In this document: positions 50,858 to 60,787 of the stretch, in pieces
How the letters are laid out: each line of letters begins with the position of its first letter
How positions within the stretch are numbered: the first letter of the stretch is position 1
Source of the DNA: Thermoanaerobacterium xylanolyticum LX-11
GTDB taxonomy: Bacteria > Bacillota > Thermoanaerobacteria > Thermoanaerobacterales > Thermoanaerobacteraceae
Direction: 5' to 3'
Assembly (NCBI RefSeq): GCF_000189775.2
Contig: NC_015555.1
Location: forward strand, 1,251,001-1,315,000
DNA length: 64,000 bases
The notes under the pieces: generated by a model
Database searches by the model: none
Told to the model about the DNA's origin: nothing
The model's input: the letters and a program-made list of their open reading frames with translations, nothing else
Translations under genes and position numbers: made by a program

Positions 50858-52279
50858 ATGAGTGAAAGAAAAGAGATTATAGTTACAGAAGAAGACATAA
50901 AAAAACAAAAAGATATAATAAATCAAATGGCTATTTTAAATAAAGATAAATATTTAAAATTTCACATAGAAACATATGGATGTCAGATGAACGTCCATGA
51001 TTCAGAGAAATTAGCTGGTATGTTAACAGAAATGGGATACCAACATACTGATAATTTAGAAGATGCTGATGTCATACTTTTTAATACTTGCTGTGTCAGA
51101 CAACATGCAGAAATAAGGATCTTTGGAAGAGTATCTCAACTTAAAGAGCTTAAACAAAGAAAACCAAACATTATTTTAGGTATTTGCGGATGTATGATGC
51201 AGGAAAAAGAAGTTGTAGCGGCAATTAGAAAGGATTATCCATATATTGATATGGTTTTTGGGACGCATAATTTGTTTAAGTTCCCAGAAATTTTACAGGA
51301 AGCGCTAAATTCCGACACAACAGTTATCGATGTTTGGGATGATAATAGCAATATTGTAGAAGATATTCCTATAAGGCGCGCAGAAGGTTTAAAGGCATGG
51401 GTAAATATTATATATGGATGCAATAATTTCTGCACGTATTGTATTGTGCCGTATGTGCGTGGAAGAGAAAGAAGCAGAGAACCGAAAGATATAATAGATG
51501 AAATAAAGTCATTAGCCGATGAAGGATTTAAAGAAATAACATTGCTTGGACAAAATGTAAATTCTTATGGCAATGATTTATCGCAAAAGGTAGATTTTGC
51601 TGATCTTTTGTATATGATAAACAATATAAATGGCATAGAAAGAATCAGGTTTATGACTTCACATCCAAAAGATATTTCTGACAAATTAATTTTTGCCATA
51701 AGGGATTTGGACAAAGTATGCGAGCATTTGCATCTACCTGTACAGTCTGGAAGCAATAGAATTCTTGAGAAAATGAATAGAAAGTATACGAGAGAAAGAT
51801 ATTTAGAAATAATAGAGAAACTAAGAGATAATATACCAGATATTGCAATAACAACTGATATAATAGTAGGATTTCCGGGAGAAACAGATGAAGACTTTCA
51901 AGATACATTAGATCTTGTAAAAAAAGTCAAATATGATTCTGCGTATACATTTATTTACTCAAAGCGAAAGGGTACAGTAGCAGAAAAGATGCCTGATCAA
52001 GTAGATGAAGATATTAAGCATAAGAGACTTGAAGAACTGATAAAACTGCAAAACTCAATAAGCATAGAAAAGAACAATGAGATGAATGGAAAGATTGTAG
52101 AAGTGTTAGTTGAGGGAACTAGCAAACGAGACAGTGATAAGCTTACTGGGAGAACGAGGACAAATAAGATTGTTCATTTCAAAGGAGAGTCTAACTTAAT
52201 AGGTAAATTTGTCGATGTTAAAATAATTGAAACAAAGGCTTGGACTATGCAAGGTGAGTTAATAAGTGAACAAATATAA
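50858..52279 (+). CDS. miaB: tRNA-2-methylthio-N6-dimethylallyladenosine synthase
   Basis: Radical-SAM methylthiotransferase that modifies A37 of tRNA after MiaA. The 473-aa protein has the N-terminal cluster Cys ([27 protein letters not shown]), the radical SAM motif [20 protein letters not shown] and a C-terminal TRAM domain. GCGGAGGT supports ATG 50858. miaA, its upstream partner in the pathway, is at 57087. Confidence 0.95.
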   Translation: MSERKEIIVTEEDIKKQKDIINQMAILNKDKYLKFHIETYGCQMNVHDSEKLAGMLTEMGYQHTDNLEDADVILFNTCCVRQHAEIRIFGRVSQLKELKQRKPNIILGICGCMMQEKEVVAAIRKDYPYIDMVFGTHNLFKFPEILQEALNSDTTVIDVWDDNSNIVEDIPIRRAEGLKAWVNIIYGCNNFCTYCIVPYVRGRERSREPKDIIDEIKSLADEGFKEITLLGQNVNSYGNDLSQKVDFADLLYMINNINGIERIRFMTSHPKDISDKLIFAIRDLDKVCEHLHLPVQSGSNRILEKMNRKYTRERYLEIIEKLRDNIPDIAITTDIIVGFPGETDEDFQDTLDLVKKVKYDSAYTFIYSKRKGTVAEKMPDQVDEDIKHKRLEELIKLQNSISIEKNNEMNGKIVEVLVEGTSKRDSDKLTGRTRTNKIVHFKGESNLIGKFVDVKIIETKAWTMQGELISEQI

Positions 52280-52311
52280 TAAAAATATTATCAATTGAAA
52301 AAACAATAGAA

Positions 52312-52632
52312 TTGGGAAAAAGTTTGGCGGATTCTGACGTTATTAGCGAATTAAGGGATGCAGAGATTGCATTTTTAAATGATAAAGAAGCACAATTACT
52401 TCTTTCAAAGATAAAAAAGCATGAAAAAAATAGGAAACAAGGCGTCGAGTTGAACTATCTTAAAGAAGAATTATTTGAATTAGATAGTTATAAGAGGCTG
52501 ATAAATGCACAGAAAGCTTCTAAAGAGTTAATGACTGAGATAAACAGTATATTGAATTTTTATATAAATGGTATAGACCATAAATGTGATAAAGATTCTT
52601 GTGCGAATTGTCATAGGCATTGTGCGAATTGA
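52312..52632 (+). CDS. YlbF/YmcA family regulator
   Basis: Helical protein related to YlbF and YmcA, which in Bacillus work with YaaT to tune RNase Y and the Spo0A pathway. The N-terminal ADSDVISELRDAEIAFLNDK and the central helix fit; the C terminus ends in a Cys/His cluster (CDKDSCANCHRHC) that may carry an iron-sulfur cluster, as reported for that complex. TTG 52312 (106 aa) has no ribosome site. The frame stays open upstream to 52279, and residues encoded from ATA 52285 would complete helix 1, so the true start is uncertain. Confidence 0.75.
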   Translation: MGKSLADSDVISELRDAEIAFLNDKEAQLLLSKIKKHEKNRKQGVELNYLKEELFELDSYKRLINAQKASKELMTEINSILNFYINGIDHKCDKDSCANCHRHCAN

Positions 52633-52667
52633 GTTTTGACTTATCCATAAAATTGGAGGTAGTTTTA

Positions 52668-55241
52668 ATGCCGTATACTCCTATGATGGAACAATATTTA
52701 AAAATAAAAGAGAAGTACAAAGATTCGATTTTATTTTTTCGAATCGGTGATTTTTATGAAATGTTTTTTGATGATGCAGTAATTGCGTCGAAAGAGTTGG
52801 AAATAGTTTTGACAGGCAAAGATTGTGGACAAGAAGAAAGAGCACCAATGGCTGGAGTGCCATTTCATGCCGCAGATTTTTATATAGATAAATTAGTCAA
52901 AAAAGGATATAAAGTAGCGATTTGTGAACAGTTAGAGGATCCTGCTTATGCTAAAGGATTGGTAGAAAGAGATGTCATACGAGTTTTTACTCCAGGTACT
53001 GTAATAAACACAAATTCATTAGAGGAAAAAAGCAATAATTACCTTTTATCTATATTTAAAGAAGGAGACGGCTATGGATTGTCTTTTGTTGATGTGTTGA
53101 CAGGAGAATTATTTGTGACACAAATTACAAAGTGTAACGATATAAGAAAAATATACGACGAAATAATGAGATACAGTCCTTCTGAAATAATAGCCAATAA
53201 TGATTTTTTTGAATTAAAAAGATTAGTGAAAATTTTAAATTCAAGTAAAGTTTTTATAAACAAATATGATAAAGTATTAAATAATGCAGAAGATATAATA
53301 ATAACTCAATTTAACAGATCACTGAAAGATTTAAAATTAGAGAGGAAAAAATATGCAATAAAATCTTTAGCATCTGTTCTTTTGTACTTAAAAGAAATGC
53401 AGAAGGTTGAATTAAAACAATTAAACAATTTAACTTATTATGAAGATAATTCTTTCATGTTGCTTGATAATAACACAATAAGAAACTTGGAAATCGTATA
53501 TTCAATAAATAGAGATCATTCAAAAAGTGGGACTTTACTCAGTGTATTAGATCAAACTGTTACACCTATGGGGGGAAGATTACTTAAAAGATGGTTAGAA
53601 GAACCTTTAATAGATGTAGAAAAAATCAATTATCGATTGAATTCTGTTTCGGAATTATACAATGATTATAAAGGGCGATTGGATATTAGAGATATTTTAA
53701 AGGGGATTTATGATTTAGAAAGGCTTTCCAGCAAATTAGTTTATCAAAATATAAATGCAAAAGATCTTTTGTCTATAAAGATCTCAATTGAAAGGCTTCC
53801 TAAGTTAAAACAATTGCTTGATAAGTACAAGTCTAATTATTTAAAAGAGATATTTAGTAAGTTAGATACATTACAAGATATACATGATTTAATCGATAAA
53901 TCAATAAAAGATGATCCATCTTCTAATGTTAAGGAAGGAAATATCATAAAAGATGGATTTGATAAAAATATTGATGAATTAAGAAGAGCATCGATAGATG
54001 GTAAATCATGGATAGCAAACCTTGAATCATATGAGAAAGAAAAAACCGGCATAAAAACATTAAAAATTGGTTATAATAAAGTATTTGGTTACTATATTGA
54101 AGTGTCAAAATCATATATATCATCTGTTCCTGAAAATTATATTAGAAAGCAGACACTTGCTAATGCTGAGAGGTATATTACTCCAGAACTTAAAGAAATA
54201 GAAGAAAAAATTCTCGGTGCAGAAACAAAGCTTGTAGAGATGGAGTATGAAATTTTTGACCGTATAAGAGAACAGATAAAAAATGAGATATACCGAATAC
54301 AGATGACGTCCAGATATATAGCAATTTTAGATGTTCTCGTTTCTCTGGCGACGGTGGCAGAAACAAATAATTATGTTAAGCCTATTGTAAATAGCAGTGA
54401 CAGAATTGTGATAAAAGATGGAAGACACCCAGTCATTGAAACGATTATGGATGACTCTTTTATATCAAATGATATCGAAATTGATGATAAAAAGCCTATC
54501 ATGATTATAACAGGGCCAAATATGGCAGGAAAATCTACTTACATGCGTCAAGTTGCATTGATTGTCTTGATGGCTCAAATTGGTAGTTTTGTTCCAGCAT
54601 CATATGCTGAAATAGGCGTTGTCGATAGGATTTTTACAAGAGTAGGTGCATCTGACGATTTATTTTCTGGGCAAAGTACTTTTATGGTGGAAATGAATGA
54701 AGTATCACTAATATTAAATTCTGCCACGAAAAACAGTTTAATTATACTTGATGAAGTTGGACGTGGCACAAGCACTTATGATGGTATGAGCATAGCATGT
54801 GCTATTCTTGAATACATTCATGATAAAATAAAGGCAAAAACGATGTTTGCAACACATTATCATGAATTGACTAATTTAGAAGACAAGCTAGATGGAATTA
54901 AAAATTATAATATCTCAGTTGAAGAGACGGATGATGAAATAATTTTTTTGCGAAAGATAATACCTGGTGCGGCAGATAAAAGCTATGGCATTCAGGTTGC
55001 AAAATTAGCTGGACTGCCGGATGAAGTCATTCAAAATGCGAAAAAAATATTGAATAATTTAGAGAATAGCGACTTAGAAGTGGCCACTACATTTATGCCT
55101 ACTCAGATTGATATATTCAGCTTAGAAAAAGAAACGTTGATAGAAGAAATAGTTGACTTAGATATAGAAAATATTACGCCTATACAAGCTTTAAATTATT
55201 TATACGATTTAAAGAAAAAAGCCCTTTCATTAAGGATGTGA
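52668..55241 (+). CDS. mutS: DNA mismatch repair protein MutS
   Basis: Mismatch-recognition ATPase. The 857-aa protein has the mismatch-binding FRIGDFYEMF (Phe-x-Glu), Walker A GPNMAGKSTYMRQVAL, Walker B region IILDEVGRGTSTYDG and the C-terminal helix-turn-helix. TTGGAGGT precedes ATG 52668. It is followed by mutL after 4 nt. Confidence 0.96.
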   Translation: MPYTPMMEQYLKIKEKYKDSILFFRIGDFYEMFFDDAVIASKELEIVLTGKDCGQEERAPMAGVPFHAADFYIDKLVKKGYKVAICEQLEDPAYAKGLVERDVIRVFTPGTVINTNSLEEKSNNYLLSIFKEGDGYGLSFVDVLTGELFVTQITKCNDIRKIYDEIMRYSPSEIIANNDFFELKRLVKILNSSKVFINKYDKVLNNAEDIIITQFNRSLKDLKLERKKYAIKSLASVLLYLKEMQKVELKQLNNLTYYEDNSFMLLDNNTIRNLEIVYSINRDHSKSGTLLSVLDQTVTPMGGRLLKRWLEEPLIDVEKINYRLNSVSELYNDYKGRLDIRDILKGIYDLERLSSKLVYQNINAKDLLSIKISIERLPKLKQLLDKYKSNYLKEIFSKLDTLQDIHDLIDKSIKDDPSSNVKEGNIIKDGFDKNIDELRRASIDGKSWIANLESYEKEKTGIKTLKIGYNKVFGYYIEVSKSYISSVPENYIRKQTLANAERYITPELKEIEEKILGAETKLVEMEYEIFDRIREQIKNEIYRIQMTSRYIAILDVLVSLATVAETNNYVKPIVNSSDRIVIKDGRHPVIETIMDDSFISNDIEIDDKKPIMIITGPNMAGKSTYMRQVALIVLMAQIGSFVPASYAEIGVVDRIFTRVGASDDLFSGQSTFMVEMNEVSLILNSATKNSLIILDEVGRGTSTYDGMSIACAILEYIHDKIKAKTMFATHYHELTNLEDKLDGIKNYNISVEETDDEIIFLRKIIPGAADKSYGIQVAKLAGLPDEVIQNAKKILNNLENSDLEVATTFMPTQIDIFSLEKETLIEEIVDLDIENITPIQALNYLYDLKKKALSLRM

Positions 55242-55245
55242 TACA

Positions 55246-57075
55246 ATGAATAAAATCAACCTTTTAGATGATGAGTTGATAAATAAAATTTCTGCTGGTG
55301 AAGTTGTTGAAAGACCAATGTCTATAGTTAAAGAACTTGTAGAAAATTCAATAGACGCAGATAGTAAGAACATTACAATTGAAATAATAGATGGTGGAAT
55401 ACCTTACATAAAGGTTTTAGATGATGGTTGTGGTATGAATGAAATTGATGCTGTTTTAGCTTTTGGGCGTCATGCTACAAGCAAGATAAAATCAACAGAT
55501 GATCTTTTTAACATAGGGACATTAGGGTTTCGCGGTGAAGCATTAGCAAGTATTGCGGCTATATCAAAAGTTTTGTTAAAGACTAAGGAAGAAAATTCCT
55601 TGTATGGGACTCTAATCAATGTTGAAGGTGGAAAAATTTTAAAAAAAGTTAAGTGCGGATGCGAGAAGGGCTGTAGCGTTGAAGTAAAAGATGTGTTTTA
55701 CAATACACCAGCAAGGAGAAAGTTTTTAAAGCGACCATCTACAGAGGCAATGTATATAACAGATATGGTAGCTAAAATTGCCCTTTCAAGGCCAGATATA
55801 TCATTTAGATATATAAAAGATAAAAGAATGGAATTTATGACGTCTGGAAATAATTCTGTCAATGAGGTCATTTTAAGGCTTTATGGTGATGAATTGTATT
55901 CAAATTTGATAGAGACCGAATACAATGATGAATATATGAATATAAAAATATTTTTATGTAAGCCTTCGTATACAAGAGGAAATCGAAACATGCAAATTTT
56001 ATTTGTCAATGGAAGGTTTGTAAAAAACAAGATCTATACAACTGCTGTTGAAGAAGCATATAAAACATTGATTCCAGTAAATAGATATCCTGTTGTGATC
56101 ACGTATTTAAATATTGATCCTAAAAATATAGATGTAAATGTTCATCCAACAAAATTAGAAGTTAAATTTTCAGACGAAAAGGAAATTTTTGACTCAATAT
56201 ACAAAAGCATAAAAAATGCTTTAAATAGATCAAATCTCATTCCAACTATTAGACATGATATGTTTACATATGCAGATATCACAGAAAATAAAGTAGAAGA
56301 AAAATCTAATCCGAAACAGCTTAATATGATAGAAGAAGAGTCAACTAATAAAATATTAGAAGTCTATCCAAATAACAAAAGTTTTGTATCCAACGTAAAG
56401 GAAAGCAGCGAAAAGGCTTATTTTGATTACAATGATGTCAATGCTTTCAACAAAGAAATCGAAAATACGCACATAGAAAATTTTAATACATTGCCTGATG
56501 AACGTGATGATTATAAAATCGTTGGTGTGATTTTTTCAACTTATATAATTGTAGAAAAAGACGACGTGATCTACTTAGTAGATCAACATGCTGCGCATGA
56601 AAGGATATTGTATGAAAAGTTTATGAACATGTATAATAATGTTCAGGGAAAACAGACAACGATCCCCATTCTGATAAATATTGAACCTGGTGATGATGTT
56701 ATAATAAATGAAAATATAGAATTATTTAATAAATTGGGTTATAAATTTGAAAGTTTTGGAAATAATTCAATTGTATTAAGAGAAGTGCCGGTTGTATTAG
56801 GTCAGCCAGAATCAAGACAACTATTCATTGACATAATTGATAAATTGAAAAGAGATGATTTTAACAAAGACATTAATCTAAAAGAAGAAACAATAATAAT
56901 GATGGCTTGCAAAAAGGCAGTTAAAGCAATGGACAGTTTATCAAAAGAGGAGATTAACTCTTTATTTAATGATTTAAAAGTTACTGAAAATCCCTATACG
57001 TGTCCACATGGGCGGCCGGTAATAGTATCGATAAAAAAATATGAATTAGAAAAAATGTTTAAAAGGATCATGTAA
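55246..57075 (+). CDS. mutL: DNA mismatch repair protein MutL
   Basis: GHKL ATPase that couples MutS to strand incision. The 609-aa protein has VKELVENSIDAD, DDGCGM, LGFRGEALASIAA and PTKLEVKF in the N-terminal part. The C-terminal endonuclease motif DQHAAHERILYE (DQHAx2Ex4E) and CPHGRPVIV show that it belongs to the nicking MutL class of MutH-less bacteria. Confidence 0.95.
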   Translation: MNKINLLDDELINKISAGEVVERPMSIVKELVENSIDADSKNITIEIIDGGIPYIKVLDDGCGMNEIDAVLAFGRHATSKIKSTDDLFNIGTLGFRGEALASIAAISKVLLKTKEENSLYGTLINVEGGKILKKVKCGCEKGCSVEVKDVFYNTPARRKFLKRPSTEAMYITDMVAKIALSRPDISFRYIKDKRMEFMTSGNNSVNEVILRLYGDELYSNLIETEYNDEYMNIKIFLCKPSYTRGNRNMQILFVNGRFVKNKIYTTAVEEAYKTLIPVNRYPVVITYLNIDPKNIDVNVHPTKLEVKFSDEKEIFDSIYKSIKNALNRSNLIPTIRHDMFTYADITENKVEEKSNPKQLNMIEEESTNKILEVYPNNKSFVSNVKESSEKAYFDYNDVNAFNKEIENTHIENFNTLPDERDDYKIVGVIFSTYIIVEKDDVIYLVDQHAAHERILYEKFMNMYNNVQGKQTTIPILINIEPGDDVIINENIELFNKLGYKFESFGNNSIVLREVPVVLGQPESRQLFIDIIDKLKRDDFNKDINLKEETIIMMACKKAVKAMDSLSKEEINSLFNDLKVTENPYTCPHGRPVIVSIKKYELEKMFKRIM

Positions 57076-57086
57076 GAGGTGTTTCA

Positions 57087-58037
57087 ATGGCAATACCATT
57101 ATTAATAATCGTAGGACCAACTGCTTCAGGAAAGTCAAGATTATCTATAGAAATTGCTAAATTTTATAATGGTGAAATAATATCTGCTGATTCGATGCAG
57201 ATATATAAATATATGAATATTGGAACTGCTAAAGTAACAGATGAAGAAAGACAAGGTATACCACATTATATGATAGATATAGTTGAACCAAACGTTAAAT
57301 TTAGTGTCGCTGAATACGAGAAAATGGCTAAACCATTGATAGATGATATTTTTAAAAGAAGGAAATTACCAATTGTTGTTGGCGGTACAGGTTTATATGT
57401 GGATTCATTAATTTACATAATGAATTTTTCAGAGTATATTGGCAATGATGATTTTAGATCTGCCCTAAAAAATATAGCGTCTGTTTTAGGCAATGAATAT
57501 TTATTTGAAAGGTTAAAAATGATCGACCCTAAAACTTATTCTAAACTTCATCCAAATGACTTAAGAAGAGTCATTAGAGCTTTAGAGGTTTACCAATTTA
57601 CCGGGATACCAATTTCTGTTTATCAGGAATTAAGCAATAAGCGCATCAATCCAGACTACAATACCGTAATGATAGGCTTAAATTACAGAAATAGAGAAAC
57701 TTTGTATAAAAAAATTGATGATAGAGTAGATGCGATGATAAAAAATAATTTAATAGATGAAGTGGTAAATTTGCTAAAAATAGGGTATAATAAGTATGGT
57801 ACATCTATGCAGGCTTTAGGGTATAAAGAAATTGTAGAATATCTGGAGGGAAAAGTTTCATTAGAAGAAGCAATTGCCGATTTAAAAACGAAGACAAGGA
57901 GGTATGCAAAAAGGCAGATAACATGGTTTAAAAGTTATGAAACCATAAATTGGTTTTATGTTGATGATTATAGTAGTTTTGAAGATCTTAAAAAAAATAT
58001 TATTTCTTTTTTAGCAGGAAAATTAAAATTTAAGTAG
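57087..58037 (+). CDS. miaA: tRNA dimethylallyltransferase
   Basis: Adds dimethylallyl from DMAPP to A37 of tRNAs reading U-starting codons, upstream of MiaB. The 316-aa protein has the P-loop GPTASGKSRLSIEIA, ISADSMQIYKYMNIGTAK, VGGTGLYVDSLI and DLRRVIRALEVYQFTG. AAGAGGTG precedes. DMAPP comes from IspH, whose gene is also here. Confidence 0.95.
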   Translation: MAIPLLIIVGPTASGKSRLSIEIAKFYNGEIISADSMQIYKYMNIGTAKVTDEERQGIPHYMIDIVEPNVKFSVAEYEKMAKPLIDDIFKRRKLPIVVGGTGLYVDSLIYIMNFSEYIGNDDFRSALKNIASVLGNEYLFERLKMIDPKTYSKLHPNDLRRVIRALEVYQFTGIPISVYQELSNKRINPDYNTVMIGLNYRNRETLYKKIDDRVDAMIKNNLIDEVVNLLKIGYNKYGTSMQALGYKEIVEYLEGKVSLEEAIADLKTKTRRYAKRQITWFKSYETINWFYVDDYSSFEDLKKNIISFLAGKLKFK

Positions 58038-58079
58038 AATATAAATAATTATTAACAACAATAGAAGGGGGATGGCTAT

Positions 58080-58334
58080 ATGAATCAAAAAACAGCTATC
58101 AATTTACAGGATATTTTTTTAAATCAGGTAAGAAAAGAACATATTGCTGTAACAGTTTATCTGATTAATGGCTTTCAATTAAAAGGCATGGTTAAAGGTT
58201 TTGACAATTTTACGGTTGTTTTAGAAACAGATAATAAACAACAGCAGTTAATATACAAACACGCTGTTTCTACAATAACGCCTTTAAAGCCAGTAATTTT
58301 TACAACGACTGAGAAGGATGAAAAGCAGCAATAA
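58080..58334 (+). CDS. hfq: RNA-binding protein Hfq
   Basis: Sm-like hexameric RNA chaperone. The 84-aa protein has the Sm1 region ([33 protein letters not shown]) and the Sm2 motif [19 protein letters not shown] precedes. The miaA-hfq order is nearly universal. A terminator follows at 58348. Confidence 0.95.
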   Translation: MNQKTAINLQDIFLNQVRKEHIAVTVYLINGFQLKGMVKGFDNFTVVLETDNKQQQLIYKHAVSTITPLKPVIFTTTEKDEKQQ

Positions 58335-58347
58335 TGTAAGAAAACGC

Positions 58348-58380
58348 AAAAACAGTATTAGAATAGCTAATACTGTTTTT
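58348..58380 (+). terminator. Intrinsic terminator after hfq
   Basis: AAAAACAGTATTAG (58348-58361) pairs perfectly with CTAATACTGTTTTT (58367-58380), 5-nt loop, ending in T. It lies just before the proC ribosome site. Confidence 0.9.
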
Positions 58381-58401
58381 AAATATTGGAGGTATATGTT
58401 T

Positions 58402-59199
58402 ATGAAAATTGGATTTATAGGAACTGGTAATATGGGGACAGCTTTAATCAACGGCTTAATAAATTCTGAGTTTGCCACTGCAAATGATATATATGCCTAT
58501 GATATTTCATATGACAAACTTTTAAAATTAAAGGATGAATTAGGCATAAACATATCTAAAAGCAATGTCGATGTGATAAATGAGTGTGATGTTGTTATTT
58601 TAGCAGTAAAGCCAAACTTATATGATAGCGTCTTAGAAGAAATAAAAAACGATGTAGATGAAAATAAAATTGTTATTATAATTGCCCCTGGAATTAGTAT
58701 TGATCATGTAAAGAGCATTTTAAATAAAGGGAAAATAGTGCGTACAATTCCCAACACACCAGCTTTGATTGGAGAAGGTATTACAGCTATATCGTATCCT
58801 GAAGATATATCTTTTAATGATAAAGAAATAGTTGAGAAAATATTCAAATCATGTGGAGAAATAGTTGAGATAAAAGAAAATCTAATAGATGCGGCAATGG
58901 CAATATCAAGTTGTAGCCCAGCTTACGTGTACATGTTTATTGAAGCTTTATCTGACGCTGGTGTATCGTTAGGTTTACCGAGAGATGTAGCCTACAAATT
59001 GTCTTCAAAAGCTGTTTCGGGTTCTGGTAGTATGGTTTTAAAAACAGGTTTTCATCCTGGCTATTTAAAAGATATGGTTACATCACCAGCTGGAACTACG
59101 ATACAAGGTGTCAGGACTTTGGAAAGGTACGGATTAAGAAGTGCTGTTTTTGAAGCTGTAATTTCATCTTTTGAAAAAATAAAGGGAAACAAACAATGA
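58402..59199 (+). CDS. proC: Pyrroline-5-carboxylate reductase
   Basis: Last step of proline synthesis. The 265-aa protein starts KIGFIGTGNMGTALING (NAD(P) fold), then VILAVKPN, RTIPNTPALIGEG and SSCSPAYVYMFIEALSDAGVSLGLPRDVA. GGAGG (58388-58392) fits ATG 58402, or 58396. It overlaps rnhA by 4 nt. Confidence 0.94.
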   Translation: MKIGFIGTGNMGTALINGLINSEFATANDIYAYDISYDKLLKLKDELGINISKSNVDVINECDVVILAVKPNLYDSVLEEIKNDVDENKIVIIIAPGISIDHVKSILNKGKIVRTIPNTPALIGEGITAISYPEDISFNDKEIVEKIFKSCGEIVEIKENLIDAAMAISSCSPAYVYMFIEALSDAGVSLGLPRDVAYKLSSKAVSGSGSMVLKTGFHPGYLKDMVTSPAGTTIQGVRTLERYGLRSAVFEAVISSFEKIKGNKQ

Positions 59200-59660
59200 T
59201 AAATATGTCTGATGTTACTATATATACTGATGGCGCTTGTAGTGGTAATCCGGGTCCAGGTGGCTGGGGAGCAATTTTGATTTATAAAGACATAGTAAAA
59301 GAAAAATCAGGCTATGAAGAAAATACCACTAATAACAGAATGGAATTGACAGCCGCTATAGAAGCTTTAAAAATGCTAAAAAGGCCTTGCAAGGTAAATT
59401 TATATAGCGATAGCAGTTATTTAATAAATGCATTTAATCAAAAATGGATAGATAATTGGCTGAAAAGAGGCTGGATTAAATCTGATAATAAGACTCCTGT
59501 GGAAAATAAAGATCTGTGGCTTAAATTATTAGATTTATCATCAATACATAATATTAAATGGATTAAAGTCAAAGGACATGCTGATAATGAATACAATAAT
59601 AGATGTGATAAACTGGCCACTGATGAGATAAAAAAACATCAAATTGGGATTATAAAATAA
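59196..59660 (+). CDS. rnhA: Ribonuclease HI
   Basis: Cleaves RNA in RNA-DNA hybrids. The 154-aa protein has all four catalytic acids in context: YTDGACSGNPGPGGWGA, NNRMELTAAIEAL, YSDSSYL and GHADNEYNNRCDKLA. The start codon overlaps the end of proC. A 19-bp hairpin follows at 59674. Confidence 0.95.
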   Translation: MINMSDVTIYTDGACSGNPGPGGWGAILIYKDIVKEKSGYEENTTNNRMELTAAIEALKMLKRPCKVNLYSDSSYLINAFNQKWIDNWLKRGWIKSDNKTPVENKDLWLKLLDLSSIHNIKWIKVKGHADNEYNNRCDKLATDEIKKHQIGIIK

Positions 59661-59673
59661 TTCATTTAAATCA

Positions 59674-59715
59674 ATACCCAATTATACGAAATAACTATTT
59701 CGTATAATTGGGTAT
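59674..59715 (+). repeat. Perfect 19-bp inverted repeat before recombinase gene
   Basis: ATACCCAATTATACGAAAT (59674-59692) is repeated as its exact reverse complement at 59697-59715 around AACT. No T run follows on either strand. It lies between rnhA and the tyrosine recombinase gene, 14 nt before that gene's ribosome-binding site (from 59730). It could be an mRNA hairpin, an operator, or a binding site for the recombinase. Confidence 0.85.
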
Positions 59716-59745
59716 ATATAAAGTTTATAGAGGTGAATTTTTGAT

Positions 59746-60729
59746 ATGTTTATCTCAACTAAAGATAATTTAGAATTACCTCCTATTCTCGAAGAATTCT
59801 TAAATTATTTTTCTACTATAAAAGCTAGATCGCCTAATACTGTTAAAGCCTATTTATACGATTTAATTTTGTTTTTCAGATTTATAAAGGTTAGAAAAAA
59901 TCTATGCTCTGATTCTGATTTTGATAACATCGATATTAGCGATGTTGATATCTCTCTCATTGAGTCGATCGATTTGAATGATTTGTATGCCTTTTTATCC
60001 TTTGTCACACATGAAAGATCTAATACTCCTCCGGCCCGTGCTCGCAAAGTTGCAAGTTTAAGGTCTTTTTATAATTACCTATACGCAAAAAGAAAAGTAA
60101 TAACAAAAAACCCTGCTTTGGAATTAGAATCACCTAAGCTTGGTATTAGACAGCCTGTATATTTGACATTAGATGAAAGCGTAAAATTATTAAATTCTAT
60201 TGATGGAGAATTTAAAGAGCGGGATTACGCAATAATCACCTTATTCTTAAATTGTGGGCTTAGACTTTCGGAATTAGCAAATATAAATATTACTGATATT
60301 AAAGATGATAAACTTACAGTTATCGGTAAGGGAAATAAGCAGCGGACTGTTTACCTTAATGATGCGTGTATTAATGCCATAAACGATTATTTAAAAGTTA
60401 GGCCACATGACGGCGTTAAAGACAAAAAAGCATTATTTTTAAGCAAAAGATTGCAAAGAATAAGCATTAAGACTATACAATACATCGTCAAAAAACATTT
60501 AAAAGACGCTAATCTTGATGGCAAAAAGTATTCTACTCATAAACTTAGACATACGGCGGCGACGCTTATGTACAGATATGGAAAAGTTGATATTAGAACA
60601 TTGCAAAGGTTGTTAGGACATTCCAATGTATCAACTACACAGATATATACGCATGTTGACGACAGTCAACTGAGAGATGCTGTAAGTAAGAATCCCCTCT
60701 CTGAATTGAATATTGATAATAAGAACTAA
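59746..60729 (+). CDS. Tyrosine recombinase, XerC/XerD type, catalytically intact
   Basis: 327-aa integrase-family recombinase with a core-binding N-terminal domain (about 15-125, enlarged by an acidic Asp/Ser insertion near 50-75) and a complete active site: Arg in NCGLRLSEL, Lys in GKGNKQRTV, HKLRHTAAT (His and Arg), LLGHSNVS and Tyr in TTQIYTHVD. GAGGTG precedes ATG 59746. It may be the working chromosome-dimer resolvase, given the degenerate XerD at 22037. It sits directly before lexA, the place of a XerC-like gene in related genomes. Confidence 0.9.
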   Translation: MFISTKDNLELPPILEEFLNYFSTIKARSPNTVKAYLYDLILFFRFIKVRKNLCSDSDFDNIDISDVDISLIESIDLNDLYAFLSFVTHERSNTPPARARKVASLRSFYNYLYAKRKVITKNPALELESPKLGIRQPVYLTLDESVKLLNSIDGEFKERDYAIITLFLNCGLRLSELANINITDIKDDKLTVIGKGNKQRTVYLNDACINAINDYLKVRPHDGVKDKKALFLSKRLQRISIKTIQYIVKKHLKDANLDGKKYSTHKLRHTAATLMYRYGKVDIRTLQRLLGHSNVSTTQIYTHVDDSQLRDAVSKNPLSELNIDNKN

Positions 60730-60735
60730 TGTTTG
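60722..60735 (+). promoter_or_regulatory. LexA (SOS) box upstream of lexA
   Basis: AGAACTAATGTTTG matches the Gram-positive SOS box pattern CGAACRNRYGTTYG at most positions, with both GAAC and GTTT half-sites. It overlaps the -35 of the lexA promoter, fitting autorepression, and also covers the stop codon of the upstream recombinase gene. Confidence 0.6.
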
Positions 60736-60761
60736 ATTAAATTGTGTCTTTGTGTTATAAT
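60733..60761 (+). promoter_or_regulatory. Sigma-A promoter of lexA
   Basis: TTGATT (60733-60738), 17-bp spacer, perfect TATAAT (60756-60761), 26 bp before the GTG start. Confidence 0.8.
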
Positions 60762-60787
60762 AAAGAAAAATTTGGAGGGGTCTAATT

